From: Paguma larvata
Lineage: Eukaryota > Chordata > Mammalia > Carnivora > Viverridae
Assembly: GCA_030068075.1 (NCBI GenBank)
Contig: CM057829.1
Location: 83,195,132 to 83,259,131 of the forward strand
DNA length: 64,000 nucleotides
Direction of reading: 5' to 3'
Positions 48,589 through 60,179 of this stretch are shown here, one piece after another. The notes beneath the pieces are model-generated. The model saw only the letters and a list, made by a program, of their open reading frames with translations. It was not told the DNA's origin and searched no databases. Each line of letters starts with the position of its first letter. Position 1 is the stretch's first letter. Made by a program: the position numbers and the translations under genes.

Positions 48589-49234
48589 GCAACTTTTGCT
48601 TTTGTTGATCTTTTTCTGTTGTTTTTCTAGTCTCGATTTCATTTATTTCTACTCCTTTGGTTATTTTTTTTCTAGCAAGTATTATGTCTTTTCTATTCCT
48701 TTATTCTTCCAATACCATTTGTTTTGGGTTGAATAAATATTGTCTACTGTTACAGTCAAATTTCCTTATCATTTCTTTCTTAGTAATTTTCTTAGGGATT
48801 ATTGTAAATGGCAATGTTTTAATTTACAACAAACTTGTCTGCAATAGTACTATCCTAAATACAATATTATACAAAACTTTGCTCTTATATAACTGTATCT
48901 TTCATTCATACATTGTATTGTCTTCTCAGACAAATTACCTCTTAATTAATTTTATGCTCATCATTGTTTATTCAGGCATCTTTTAAGTAGGATAGGAGAC
49001 AAAAGAGAGTTTCAAATAAATATTACATTTGTCCTATAATTTACCTTTATCTATGTAATTACCAGTGTTCTTTATCTCTTCCTGTGAAAGTTCCTCTCTA
49101 ATGTTACTCCCTTTCAGCCTAAAGGATGTTTTTCATATTTCTTGTAAGGCATGTTGGTGATGAGTCTCAATTTTTGGTTATCTGGGAATATTCGATTCCT
49201 CCTTCATTTTTGAAGGATAGTTTTGCTCTCAGTT

Positions 49235-49446
49235 GGGGGACATCTGGGTGGCTCAGTAGGCTAAGTGACTGACTCTTGATTTTCGGCTTAGGTCATAATC
49301 TCATGGTTTGTGAGTTCAGGCCCCACTTTGGATGCTTTGCTGACAGCACAGATCCTGCTTGGGATTCTAGGTCTTCCTCTCTCTCTGCCCCTTCCCTGCT
49401 CTCTCTCTCTTTCCAAAGTAAATAAATAAACATTAAAAAAATAAAA
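49235..49446 (+). mobile_element. CAN-SINE, sense, in old L1
   Basis: GGGGACATCTGGGTGGCTCA head, a CT tract and an AAATAAATAAACATTAAAA tail. Confidence 0.95.
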
Positions 49447-50072
49447 TTCTTGGGTGATTGTCTTTTCCTTTCACCACTTTGTTTTTGTTTGTTTGTTTTG
49501 CTTTTTTTTTTTTTCCCATCATTTTGAATATATCATCCCACTGCTTTCTGGCCTCCATGGTTCTGATAAGAAGAAAGTAGCTCAATTTTAAGTATTCCCT
49601 CTATTAGATGAAAGCTTTTCCCTTGCTGCTTTTAAGATAATCCCTTTGTTTTTGTCTTTCAACTGTTTGATTATGATGTGTCTAGTGTGAGTATTTTGGA
49701 ATTTTCCCTAATTGGAGTTTATTTTCCTTATTGGATATTTAGATTAGTGTGTTTTGTCAAATTTGTCATGTGTTCAGTTTTAATTTCTGCAAATATTTTT
49801 TTATGCTCTTTTCTCTGTCTCTTCTCATTCTGGAACTCCAGTTTTGTAGCTTTTGATACACTTGATGATGTCCCATAGATCCTGAGACTGTTGACCTGTT
49901 CTTCATTCTTCTTGCCAACATTTCCTTGAACAATAACATTTCAATTTACCTATCTTAAAGTCTGCTGAATTTCATTATTTTGTCAGCCCAAATCTGCTGT
50001 TCTGACTTTCCAGTTAATTTTTATTTAAATTATTGTATTTTTTACTCCAGTATTTCTATGTGGTTCTATTTT

Positions 50073-50287
50073 TTTAATGCTATTTATTTATTTTGAGAGA
50101 GAGGGAGAGCATGAGTAGGGGAGGGGCAGAAAGAGAGAGGGAGAGAGTGAATTCCAAGTAGGCTCCCCACTGTCAGTGCAGAGCTCAATGTGGAGCTCAA
50201 TTTCACTAACTGAGCCATGAGATCATGACATAAGGCAAAATCAAGAGATGGAATCTTAACCAAACCAAAGGAGCCACCCATGTGCCT
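50073..50287 (-). mobile_element. CAN-SINE, antisense, in old L1
   Basis: A reversed TTTAATGCTATTTATTTATT tail, GAGAGAGGGAGAGC and the reversed head (GAGCCACCCATGTGCC). Diverged. Confidence 0.92.
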
Positions 50288-50520
50288 GTATTTGGTTCTT
50301 GTTATACAAATAGTTCTATATATATTGATATTCTTTATGTGATGAGACATTGTTCTTATACATCCCTTTCATGGCTTCGTTTGGTCCTTTGAACATATTT
50401 AAAAGAGCTAAATTAGCTTAAATTTTTACCTAGTAATTCCAGCATCTGGGTTTCCACAGAAATAGGGTCTATTGACCTCCTGTTTTTGGCCCAGAACTAA
50501 TAAGTCTCCTACTCTTTGCC

Positions 50521-51831
50521 AAGAGGCTGTATGTACATGTTGAATCATGCCCCCCCTCACTCAGCCAGATAATTTCAACTACACCTTAGACTTTACATCT
50601 TCTTGGGAAGAACCTCAAAGTTGGCCAGAGTTGAGGATTTAGAGGCTGTTTCATCTTCCCTGAGAATGTCTAACACTCTTGGCATTGCACAAGCCTACAC
50701 ATATATATGGCCTTCTAGATTCCTTGGAATATGTTGGAACTTAAGAAGTCCCATATGGATATCTCATTTCCTGGATTTTCTTTTAAGATTTTTTGGTTAG
50801 GTTATTGTTTTCCTCAACTATTATTCACTGCCTTGGGCAATTCAACCGTTGTCAAAAATTCAACTATTGCCTCTGATTGTTTTTGACAAATGTCCTACAG
50901 GAGAAGGCTATTTGGACTGAGCAAGCTCAGAGTCAGGTCCAATAAATATGGCCCTTTAAATGGGGTCTTCCTGAGAATTGCAGGTAAGTCAAATAATGAC
51001 AATTCTCTGAGAATGGGGCTTTGAAAGTACTCAAATCCCATGCTGCCTCCTCCCATTTCTGCCAGATTGCTGATTTTCCCCATAAATTGTAGTTGTTGAT
51101 TTCAAAGGCTACTGAAAGCTGAGAAAAGAAGAATTGGATTAGATTGTGTTAAAATGTCATAAGGCTTGTTTTTCTTAATGAGATTCAGCTTTATTTTTCC
51201 TTAAATAAACATTCCCTTGATTGGTTAAGGTCTGGTTAATTTGAAGATTTCTCAAAGGTTGATTGTGACCATTTTTGCCAGGGTTCTTATTGCTCTTATA
51301 ATGGAAGAATTTCCAAGAGACCTTACTCTGTCACATTCACTCATGTCATTAGGGCAAAGTTATTTCTTAAGAAACAACACAATACATCAGATTGATCCCA
51401 CTGTATTATTTATATTTTTGTTTGTATAAAATGAAATCTTAAACTGATTTTTTAAACCATAAATTAAAGGGCTATAATGACAGCTGTAACATTTACAGTG
51501 GTTAAAATCATTGGTTAATCAATTCTCTTGTGCGAGATAAAAACTATAAACCTATCAGAAGATGCTTATCTCACAATTTTTAAGTTACAATTCAATCTAA
51601 TTACACACCAGTAAAAATAGCCTTTCCATATAATTTTATTCTTTTTCCTTCTGAACAAACTTAGTTATGATTTTTGAAGATGCAGACACCAATTTCTTAA
51701 CAAAAAGGCAATTCTAAATCTACTATATTAAAAGACATCTTAAAGTAGCTACCAACATATAATTGATCAATCCAGCAGGATTATGTAGTAAACTACATTA
51801 CAATTTGTAGTTTTTTTTTTCTTTAAATAAC
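50521..51831. other. Unassigned non-coding DNA
   Basis: No gene recognised. Confidence 0.55.
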
Positions 51832-51840
51832 ATTGAAGGA

Positions 51841-51950
51841 GATGCCTGGCTGGCTCAGTAGGAAGAGCTTGCAACTCGATCTCAGGGTTGTGAGTCTGAG
51901 CCCCATGTTGGGTGTAATGATTACTAACATAACAAATAAACATAAAAAAA
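51841..51950 (+). mobile_element. Short-type CAN-SINE, sense
   Basis: GATGCCTGGCTGGCTCAGTA head, TCTCAGGGTTGTGAGTCTGA, CCCATGTTGGGTGTAATGAT, then directly an A-rich tail, with no CT tract. Exact 9-bp duplications ATTGAAGGA lie at 51832-51840 and 51951-51959. Confidence 0.95.
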
Positions 51951-52032
51951 ATTGAAGGAAGGGTTTTGGGGTATATTTAAATTTATGTCAGATTTATTTT
52001 ATATTACATGTGAACCAAGTAAACAAACTCTG

Positions 52033-52235
52033 GGGAGTTTGGGTGGCTCAGTCAGTTAAGCGATCTACTCTTGGTTTTGGCCTAGGTCATCTCACAGTTT
52101 GTGAGTTTGAACCCCATGTCTTGGGATTTTTTTCTCTCTTCCTCTCTCTTTGTTCCTTCCTTGCTTGCTCTCTATCTCTCTCTCTCTCAAAATAAATAAA
52201 TAATCCTTTTAAAAAAAGTTAAAAAAAAAGAAAAT
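52033..52235 (+). mobile_element. CAN-SINE, sense
   Basis: GGAGTTTGGGTGGCTCAGTC head, a CT tract at 52130-52190 and an A-rich tail. AAACTCTG flanks it at 52025-52032 and 52236-52243. Confidence 0.95.
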
Positions 52236-52249
52236 AAACTCTGATTGTC

Positions 52250-52362
52250 TATATATACTCAAATATATATGCTTATGCATATGTAGTTATACATATATAT
52301 ATATATGTGTTTATGTATATACGGATGTGTGTATATATATTTATATGTTTTGCATATATAAT
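52250..52362. repeat. (TA)n/(CATA)n low-complexity tract
   Basis: Alternating ATATAC/TATG units. Confidence 0.85.
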
Positions 52363-52392
52363 AAATGGGCTTGTGCAAATTCCATCTTCTTT

Positions 52393-52602
52393 AAAATTTT
52401 TTTTAATGTTTATTTTTGAGAGAGAGAGAGACAGAGCATGAGGGGGAGGAGCAGAGAGAGAGGGAGACACAGAATCCAAAGCAGGTTCCAGGCTCTGAGC
52501 CATCAAGCACAGAGCCTGACACAGGGCTCAAATTCATGAGCTGTGAGATCATGACCTGAGCCAAAATCCCACGTTTAACCAACTGAGCCACCCAGGCGCC
52601 CC
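52393..52602 (-). mobile_element. CAN-SINE, antisense
   Basis: A reversed tail TTTTTAATGTTTATTTTTGA, GAGACACAGAATCCAAAGCA, GATCATGACCTGAGCC and the head end GAGCCACCCAGGCGCCCC. Confidence 0.96.
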
Positions 52603-55600
52603 TCCACCTTCCTCTTTGAAACCAAACCAGGGGTCTGCTAACAAATGATTTTGAAATGGCAAGTAATCTATGAAAATTTATGTCAAAGATAAATAGATAT
52701 TATCCTTTGGTAGTAGAGAACATGAATCTGCAAGGAAATATCTATAACAATTTGAGGATGGGAGTTGATAAATTTTGTAACTTTCTTTTCTTCTTTTTAG
52801 GCCTATTGCTTTGTCGTACTTCATCTTGCAGCCTCATCTAAAGAATAAACAAACCATAAACTTAGCATCCCTTAACTAGCAATGAGAAACTAGAGTAAAG
52901 AACTTTAAAGGATTGATCAAAATTTAGGAGTTAATGTGTAATGTTAACCCATTTGTTTGTTTGATGTCAGTTAACAAAAAAAATAAATAAAATAAAACAA
53001 GACCACGCTATCCCTCACTTCTGACTAATTGTTTTCTGAAGAAAGAGTTCTTCCTGATTACCAAAGTCACATAAAAGAAATTCATGGAAAGCAAATAGGC
53101 AGCATGGCAGCATAGGTGGGTCCTTACATGACTTTAATTTAACCTTATGAATGGAGTTCACTAAATTTTTCTAGGTATCTTTTACTACTGTCCAACTTCA
53201 AACCAATTTGATACCTCTCAATAGTACACTCGTGGCTTTTTGATATTTTCATATGACTTCAGGTGGATATGGTCATACGAAAAGATGATTCTTGATACTG
53301 TGTAAATATTTACCTTAAAAAATGGGTATGAGTTTACTGGATGGGAAATAAATGCAACAGATATGAAGGGACATTAGTATAATATTCCCCTATTTTTCTG
53401 TTCCCAAAATTTCAATATGCTTACAAAAAATACATTGCTAGGTTCAAGAAAGGAATTCTAAATATTGGCTAAAATATTAAACATGTGGATGAGTAAATAC
53501 TTACCCTATAATTTAGCTAAGGCCTAAGAGATGCCATTGCTTTCATATCCCACACATAAATCTAAAATTACTAATCAGTTGTCCAAAAATAGGTACCTCT
53601 TCAAATCTTTAATAATTTTACCTCTGGTATGGCAGAAAAAAGTAATTACAATGTCAATTGTTTAAGTTCGCGAGTATCACTAGAAGTTTTCTTTTTTTGT
53701 ATGATGTCAGGGTTATTTTATATCCAGCCAGCAGCAAGTATCTGATTTAAAATTTAGGCAAGAATAGAAGAAAATATTTCATGTGTATCTAGGTGTGCTG
53801 TGGGTGAGAAAAGGAAACTCATAGAATTGAGAATGTGTGGGAGAGAGGGAATTTTTCATAAACCAGAAAAATCACAAATGGGCTGAATTAATATGGGGCT
53901 GAAATTTTCCAACATCATCATAGGAAAGGCTGATGCATATTTGGTCAGTCCCTTCACATATACATATAAACACATAAACACACAAACAGATACACACATA
54001 CATAACACACAGATAAACAACAAAAAAAATTTGTACGTTATTCTACTCTGCAGAAATTAGAAGGAAGGAAGGAAGAGGAAGGGGAGGAAGGAAGAAAATA
54101 AGGTATCGAAAAAAGGAAGGAGAAAATAAGCATGACGATCAGCACATTGAATATTGATGGTGAGGCTCTAAGTGCTTAAATTTCAGCTGAAACCTACATG
54201 CATAAATCTGATACTATTATAAATATTAACAAAACCATAATACTACCACAAAGCACTTTCTGATCACTGATATAGTTACAGCTGTTAGAAATATAAAGTA
54301 CCTTAGAGGTCATTTCTTAAGTTTCTTCCTGTTGATGAATAGAAAATTCCAAGAAGTTTAACTTTTCTGAGATCCGAGATCCTAGATATATTTAATGTGA
54401 AGGATCCAAGTCTCACAATTTTCAAGCCAATGTTCCTTATTACATCAGTTCATTCAGGCACTGCCAAAATGTATGCAGAAACACACAAAATACAATGACT
54501 TTCCTGAAGGCAGACAGTCATCAACTAGAATGAGTTCATGTATGTTTGTCATGTTCACTGGAAGAGCAATGGAAATTCACTAAGTTGTGGCCACTGGTGG
54601 TTTGTGGCAGAGGTCTGATTTAGCGAGTCCTATAGCCATGGCCATTACAAGTTGCTTTATCATGCAAATATACTCATTTTAATGTTTCCATTTTTATTAA
54701 ATACATTCATGTATTTCCTGTGTCTGTGGTTGTCTTAATCTTATTGTTGCTCCTACATTATTATTTATTTAATTGTTGTTAGTGACGTCATGCATAAAAT
54801 TGACCTAGGGCACTGGGAACATGTAGAAATTATGCATTTTAGTAACAGAGTTAGCTCTTAATGTAAATATCTATAAAACCATAAGTTTTTTTTAGAATTT
54901 TGAGAATCTAGAGAATATTTTGTTTTTGTTTTTATAAAAATGGTATTAGGGTAATTTTGTGTTTGTATAAAACAGTAACAATGTTCTTAAAATCCTAACA
55001 TTTATTTTCTTATCTCTTATTGAATTCAGTCACCTATGATTTTAAAATTAATCCAGGAAAGTCCATCTTTTCTAATTTTTTATCTATATACTACGGTTTT
55101 AATGTGATACTAGCTAAAAATTAGGAGCTTATTAATGGGCAATAGATTGTCAGATATTTTTATGCACATTATACACTGGAAGATAGATATAAAATTATAT
55201 AATCAAGTTTATTAATATTTACAATAGGAAAAATAAACATTCGAATCAAAAGTCTACCTTCAATTTTATCCAGTCCAACTCTCATTATGACGAAATATGC
55301 TAACAGAGTTTAATAAATGCCACATGGTCTAAATTGAATAAATATCTATAAGAATACATATGGAACAGTAAACAGAGTTCTCATGTTTAAAAATTCAACT
55401 CTGACTGGCCTGCAAATGTCAAACTCTGTGATAAAAATTAGCCCTTTCCATTCATAAATACTGGTTTTGATATTCGCAGACATTCTCAACTCTGGTTTAA
55501 AAATTAGCTTTGAAATTTACCTATTCCATTATTTCAGTCTGTTCATTTTCTCACTTAGTGTACTCTTTCAAAAGGGCAAATGTCTTCAAGTATTACTTTG

Positions 55601-55980
55601 ACATTTATTTTGAAGACAGCCCTTTTTTTAATATTACCACCAAAATATATGTTTAAGAGGTAAATAAAAAAAAATATCTGTTTTCATCCAAATTAAAAAA
55701 TGGAAGACCTGTAAGGAAGTGTTTTTCATGCAATCTTTTCTGCCAAAGCCCAAAAAAACTTTTACTGAAAAATACACACGTAAAAATGTGTGCCCAGTAT
55801 CTGTTTGCTTTGTTTATATATAGAATTTTCCTGATTCTTCTCTATACTTCTGAATTATTATTTGCATTCTACCTTCAAAAAAAAAAAAAAACCTCTATCC
55901 ATAGGCTGTTTTTTTTTTATTTTTTTCAAAATGGCAAGAAGAAAATTTGAGGGGATTGAATATTTGAAATAAAATTATTT
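52603..55980. other. Unassigned AT-rich DNA, 3.4 kb without SINE or L1
   Basis: No gene recognised. Simple repeats are a CACATA-type tract at about 53957-54014 and a GAAG/GGAA tract at 54058-54102. There is no recognisable interspersed repeat of the carnivore SINE or L1 type. Confidence 0.55.
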
Positions 55981-56079
55981 CAAAACAGCAAGATACATTG
56001 AATTAAATGAAATAAAAACTTTAAAAAATGTTTGTTTTTCATTTCCCCCAGCTTTCTTGAGGAGGAAGATCCTGGTTTA

Positions 56080-56084
56080 CTATG

Positions 56085-56116
<32 letters not shown>

Positions 56117-56118
56117 CT
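56080..56118. repeat. (CT)n followed by T-rich tract
   Basis: About 13 CT units, then a T run. Confidence 0.93.
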
Positions 56119-56129
56119 TTCTCATCATA

Positions 56130-56192
56130 TAGCACAGTGCTTGGCACATCATGAAGACCCAATAAATATTTGGTCAATGAATGAATGTGCGA
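56130..56192 (+). mobile_element. L2/MIR-type 3' end remnant, sense
   Basis: TAGCACAGTGCTTGGCACAT followed by CCAATAAATATTTGGTCAAT and GAATGAATG is the conserved 3' end shared by L2 and MIR elements. Confidence 0.75.
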
Positions 56193-57115
56193 GTAAAAAA
56201 AAAGAAATCACATATGCAATTAACTACACTCCAAGTGATTTCTTGTATGTGCCATTACCCATTCTTGTTTCAATTTTTATGGAAAAGTGACTACTGGAAA
56301 CCCTTTTTAGAAATTTCACCCAGAATGACTCACATCTGATTCAAATCAGAAGAACAATCAATTTGGCGCCATCATAAGAGCTCTCAGATGTTAAAGGTGA
56401 CAAAATGGGCAGAACTCCTCCTAACAGATTATAGATACCATGTGTGACAGAATTAAGTGGGAAAATGTTCATAGAAATGCTGAAGTGGAAGGCATGTCAT
56501 GCCCATGTGGCTTGGCTGCAGGATACAATGCATTCACTGACATGATGGCAAAGTTGGGTGGCATATCACGTATGGCATATGGCAGGCTTCTGCTTCAGCA
56601 AATGCATACCACATGCCAAAAAGTGGTGTAGTTTCTACTGATTACTCTGTTTCTTTTTCTTTTAAGTGCTCAAAATTAATATTTAGTTTTTTAGCAACAC
56701 AAAAAGGAATACAAGAAGTCCAAACATACGTTAATTCATTTCAGAGTGGATTTCCATATTAATTCTATGTTCACCTTAAAAATTGCATATGTACACATAT
56801 TCCTCAAAATATAAACTAAGGAGAATACTGACAGGAAAAAAAATCTCATGCTTAGTCAAAACAGAAATAATAACTTTCAAAAACTTAAGTGTATATATGG
56901 ATACTGGTACATATGCTTTCATATTCTACTTCTTTATATTCATAATCACTTATTTAAATCTTCACTGGGTGCATATGCTAGGCACTCAACACAAAGGCCA
57001 AGTCGTGATTCCTTCTTTCCAGGAGCTTGCAGTCTAGATAGGGAAAAAAAATAAAAAGAAAACTAAACTACAATGTAATAAATGCAGTAGTAACTGAAAG
57101 GGGGGCTGGTCATAA
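56193..57115. other. Unassigned non-coding DNA
   Basis: No gene recognised. A 63-codon frame at 56440-56631 (starting MCDRIKWENV) has no similarity I can name. Confidence 0.5.
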
Positions 57116-57121
57116 GATAGA

Positions 57122-57145
57122 TAAAAATAAATAAATAAATAAATA

Positions 57146-57217
<72 letters not shown>

Positions 57218-57220
57218 AAT
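57122..57220. repeat. (TAAA)n then (GAAA)n compound microsatellite
   Basis: About six TAAA units change directly into some 18 GAAA units. Confidence 0.98.
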
Positions 57221-57758
57221 AATTAGTTGGAAAGAATCTCATAGTAAATCATTCCTGTAATTGGTCTCTAATCTCTAAGGAAATTAGGGATTAACCATTT
57301 AAGAAAGAAAACATAAAACGACGAGTAAAAGAAGGAGCATTTGTAAAAGCAAAGAAACATAAATTAATATACTGGTTTTCAGTTGTTGCAAGCAATTTAG
57401 TATAGATAAAGCATAGTGTAGAGAAATATGGGAATATGTCAGGAAGGCGGAAGCCAAAAACCTATTTTATGTTGAGATTAGATTTTATTCTAAAGGGGAT
57501 ACAAAACTGCAAAAGGGTTTTAACTGAAGAGTGACAATCAGATACATGTATTAAAGACATCAATCTGCAGGAGTTGCAAAAATGGGAAGAACGTTTAAGA
57601 AAATTATGATATCGAATGCTGCTTAGTAGTCTAAATGGTAACAATGAGGATCTCACTACGGTGTTACCGATGTAGATGGAAAAGGGAAGGCTGCTCTGAG
57701 AGCCAGACAGCAGAGCTGGCACGACGAAGTGACCAAGTGAAAGCCTCTCGGCAAGAAA
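57221..57758. other. Unassigned non-coding DNA
   Basis: Nothing recognised. Confidence 0.5.
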
Positions 57759-57764
57759 CAGATA

Positions 57765-57987
57765 TCTTTTTTTTTTTTTTTTAATGTTTTTATTTTATTT
57801 CTGAGAGACATAGAGACAGAGTGTGAGCAAGGGAAGGGCAGAGAGAGAGGGAGATACGGAATCTGAAGCAGACTCCAGGCTCTGAGCCGTCAGCACGGAG
57901 CCCGATGCAGGGCTCAAACTCACAGACCATGAGATCATGACCTGAGCTGAAGTCCGCCGCTCAACCGACTGAGCCACCCAGGCGCCC
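57765..57987 (-). mobile_element. CAN-SINE, antisense
   Basis: A long T-run tail, then GAGAGACATAGAGACAGAGT, GAGATCATGACCTGAGCTGA and the head end GAGCCACCCAGGCGCCC. Flanked by near-duplicates CAGATATCTTTT (57759-57770) and CAGATTTCTTTT (57988-57999). Confidence 0.97.
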
Positions 57988-57999
57988 CAGATTTCTTTT

Positions 58000-59234
58000 A
58001 TGACGACTGCAAGAGTTCTTACTTAGTGAACTGGTTAATGCAGGGGAAAAGAAGAGGACGTGAGAAAAAATTTATTAGATACATATAAATGCAATTTGGG
58101 AAATTTTTAATTTGGTTGGGAAATGGATTTATTTAATTGGACCTTTTTAGTAAAAAGGTCAATATGTAGACTTTCAGAAGGAAACTTAGTCTTGAGATAA
58201 ACACTTTGGTCTCGAACAGAGAGTGCAATCTTCTCTTTGGGGGATGTAATGTGTCCATTAGATCACTCTTTTGGACTTACATGAAGGAAAACATTTATAT
58301 TTACTTTGTCAATATTTTGTTTTGGAGTCTATGCCTATGTTCTAGAGTAAGATTGTATTTTTTAATTTCTCTCTTAGTATTATCAATATCTAATGTTATT
58401 ACTAAAATTATGTTTGCCTCATGAAGGTTGAGAGGCTATTCTCTTTTTTCTCTCTCTCTGCCAGGGTTATGTTAAAATTGGATTATTTATTCTTTGGATG
58501 TCATCATCTCAGTCAGATGTTTTCTTTGTGGGAAAATGTTTTTCACATTCAACGTCTCTGATGATTCCTTAGGTTATATAATTACATATATATAGTTTTA
58601 TATATAGTTATACATAATATGTGTATAGTTTTATATACATATATATAGTTTTCAATTTTAATACATTGCTTTTAAATACGTATATCTATTCCTCTAAGTT
58701 CTCAAATACACTAGTGTGTAATTGCTGAAAATATCTTTTTGTACCTTTTGGATTTCTGAAACATCTATAATTAAGTTTACTTTCATCCTTTATATTGTTT
58801 ATTTCAGCTAGGTCAATGATACAATTTATTATCTAAACCAAGGTATTTTGGAGAATAAAAGGAGATGTTATTAATTATACCATAATAATATGTATAGCCT
58901 TGGAGTATCATGTTATGTGACATACAGCTCCCAGGGGAATATCTAGTTAGCTTCATATTATCATTTGGCAGCAACATTTCTATCTTTCTTTCTTTTTCTT
59001 TTTTTCTTTCATTCTTCCCACATTTCTTCTCATTTACACATTCCTGCGATTATGCCTTGCAAAACACATTTTAATAAAAACTAAAATAAGACATATCTTT
59101 TAAAATTAAACAATGCAATAAGAGGATACTGCTATTTATGTTTTATAAAAACCAATGCTATACAATGATTACTTAATGAGATTATATGTAAATTCTATGG
59201 GATAATAAAAGAATGAAATGTATAGGTATACAGT
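58000..59234. other. Unassigned AT-rich DNA
   Basis: No gene recognised. TA-rich repeats occur at about 58578-58650 and a CTTT-rich patch at 58980-59012. Confidence 0.55.
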
Positions 59235-59395
59235 ATTCATTGAGGATTTGCTATGTGTGGACCCTATGTAATCCTCATTAAAATCTTCATGTCCAATATT
59301 ATCTACACTTGGAAGATGGAAAATTTGAGGATTACTTTGTTCAAAGTCACATGACTAAGAAGTGGTGGAACTATAACCCAAATTGGTGGTTTCAT
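59235..59395 (-). mobile_element. MIR SINE remnant, antisense
   Basis: CATTGAGGATTTGCTATGTG, ATGTAATCCTCATTAAAATC, TTGTTCAAAGTCACATGACT and AGAAGTGGTGGAACTATAAC reproduce the reversed MIR order ('attgagcacttactatgtg ... aaggtcacacagctagtaagtgg'). Confidence 0.8.
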
Positions 59396-59559
59396 CAATT
59401 TGCTCATCTTGTAGTTACCATTTTGCATATTGAAAATTCTAAATAATAAGTAAATATCATTATATATTCAAAACCTTTTCAAAATATAATTAACTGTGAA
59501 TCTTATATTTTTCATAAAAAAGGGTGACTCTGGTTATCTTATGAGCATTAGCGGAATAT

Positions 59560-59758
59560 TTTTCTTTAATATTTATTTATTTATTTTGAAAGAGGGAGGG
59601 AGAGAGCATGTAAGCAGGGCAGAGGGACAGAGAGAGAGGGGGAGAGAATCTCAAGCAGGCTCCATGGAGCCTGATATGGGGGTCAATCCCACAACCATGA
59701 GATCATGTCTTGAACTAAAATCAAGAGTTTAATGCTTAACTGACTGAGACAGCCACAC
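59560..59758 (-). mobile_element. CAN-SINE, antisense
   Basis: A TTAATATTTATTTATTTATT reversed tail, GA-rich tract and the reversed head (GATCATGTCTTGAACTAAAA ... ACTGACTGAGACAGCC). The end is joined directly to a GAAA array. Confidence 0.92.
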
Positions 59759-59760
59759 AC

Positions 59761-59762
59761 GA

Positions 59763-59818
<56 letters not shown>

Positions 59819-59984
59819 AAGAAAGAGAGAGAGAAAGAAAGAAAGAAAGAGAAAGAAAGAAAGAAAAAAGAAAGAAAGAAAGAAAGAAAAAGAAAGAAAG
59901 AAAGAAAGAAAAAGAAAGAAAGAAAGAAAAAGAAAGAAAGAAAGAAAGAAAATAAAGGAAGAAAGAAAGGAAAGAAAGAGAAAG
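59761..59984. repeat. (GAAA)n array between two SINEs
   Basis: About 220 bp of GAAA with GAGA and AAAGA interruptions. It lies where the tail and CT-tract of the following antisense SINE should be, so it probably grew from that tract. Confidence 0.95.
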
Positions 59985-60172
59985 ACAGAGGGTGAGATGG
60001 GAGGGCCAGAGAGAGACGGAGACACAGAATCAGAAGCAACCTCCAGGCTCTGAGCTGTAAGCACAGACAGGAGGAGAGGGATTTGAACCTAGGAACCTAG
60101 GAACCTAGGAACCATGGGATCATGACCTGAGCCAAAGTCAGGATGCTTAATCTTCTACCAAGGTGCACCATT
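59985..60172 (-). mobile_element. CAN-SINE body, antisense, tail replaced by GAAA array
   Basis: GACGGAGACACAGAATCAGA, CCTCCAGGCTCTGAGCTGTA and GGATCATGACCTGAGCCAAA show the reversed body and B-box region. The segment 60085-60108 carries three tandem GAACCTAG units that are single in other copies. Confidence 0.9.
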
Positions 60173-60179
60173 AATGGAA

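Larger units (their letters stand above)
46575..50520 (-). mobile_element. Old L1 (L1M-like), antisense, with several SINEs inserted
   Basis: From low to high coordinates the antisense order is ORF2 3' part (GCTTTCGTTGCCATATTTAA, AACCATTGCTTAATCC; 46600-47090), mid ORF2 (47100-48400), a less recognisable section (48650-49080) and ORF1/5' sequence (49100-50520; TGATTATGATGTGTCTAGTG). The minus-strand frame 48127-48312 reads MLKEYYKQLYDKKLGNKNEM and ENLNRLI, an ORF2 signature. Many stops and indels show that it is an ancient copy. SINEs at 46876, 48413, 49235 and 50073 interrupt it. It may be more than one L1 event in the same orientation. Confidence 0.75.

Noticed and set aside
56440..56631. 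63-codon frame as a small gene or pseudogene
   Set aside because: No recognisable family, no splice or promoter context, and the length is expected by chance.
57122..57220. Regular repeat array as a possible CRISPR
   Set aside because: It is a tetranucleotide microsatellite in mammalian DNA, with no spacers or cas genes.
59683..60064. 111- and 118-codon S/F/L-rich frames
   Set aside because: They are translations of the GAAA array and flanking SINEs.
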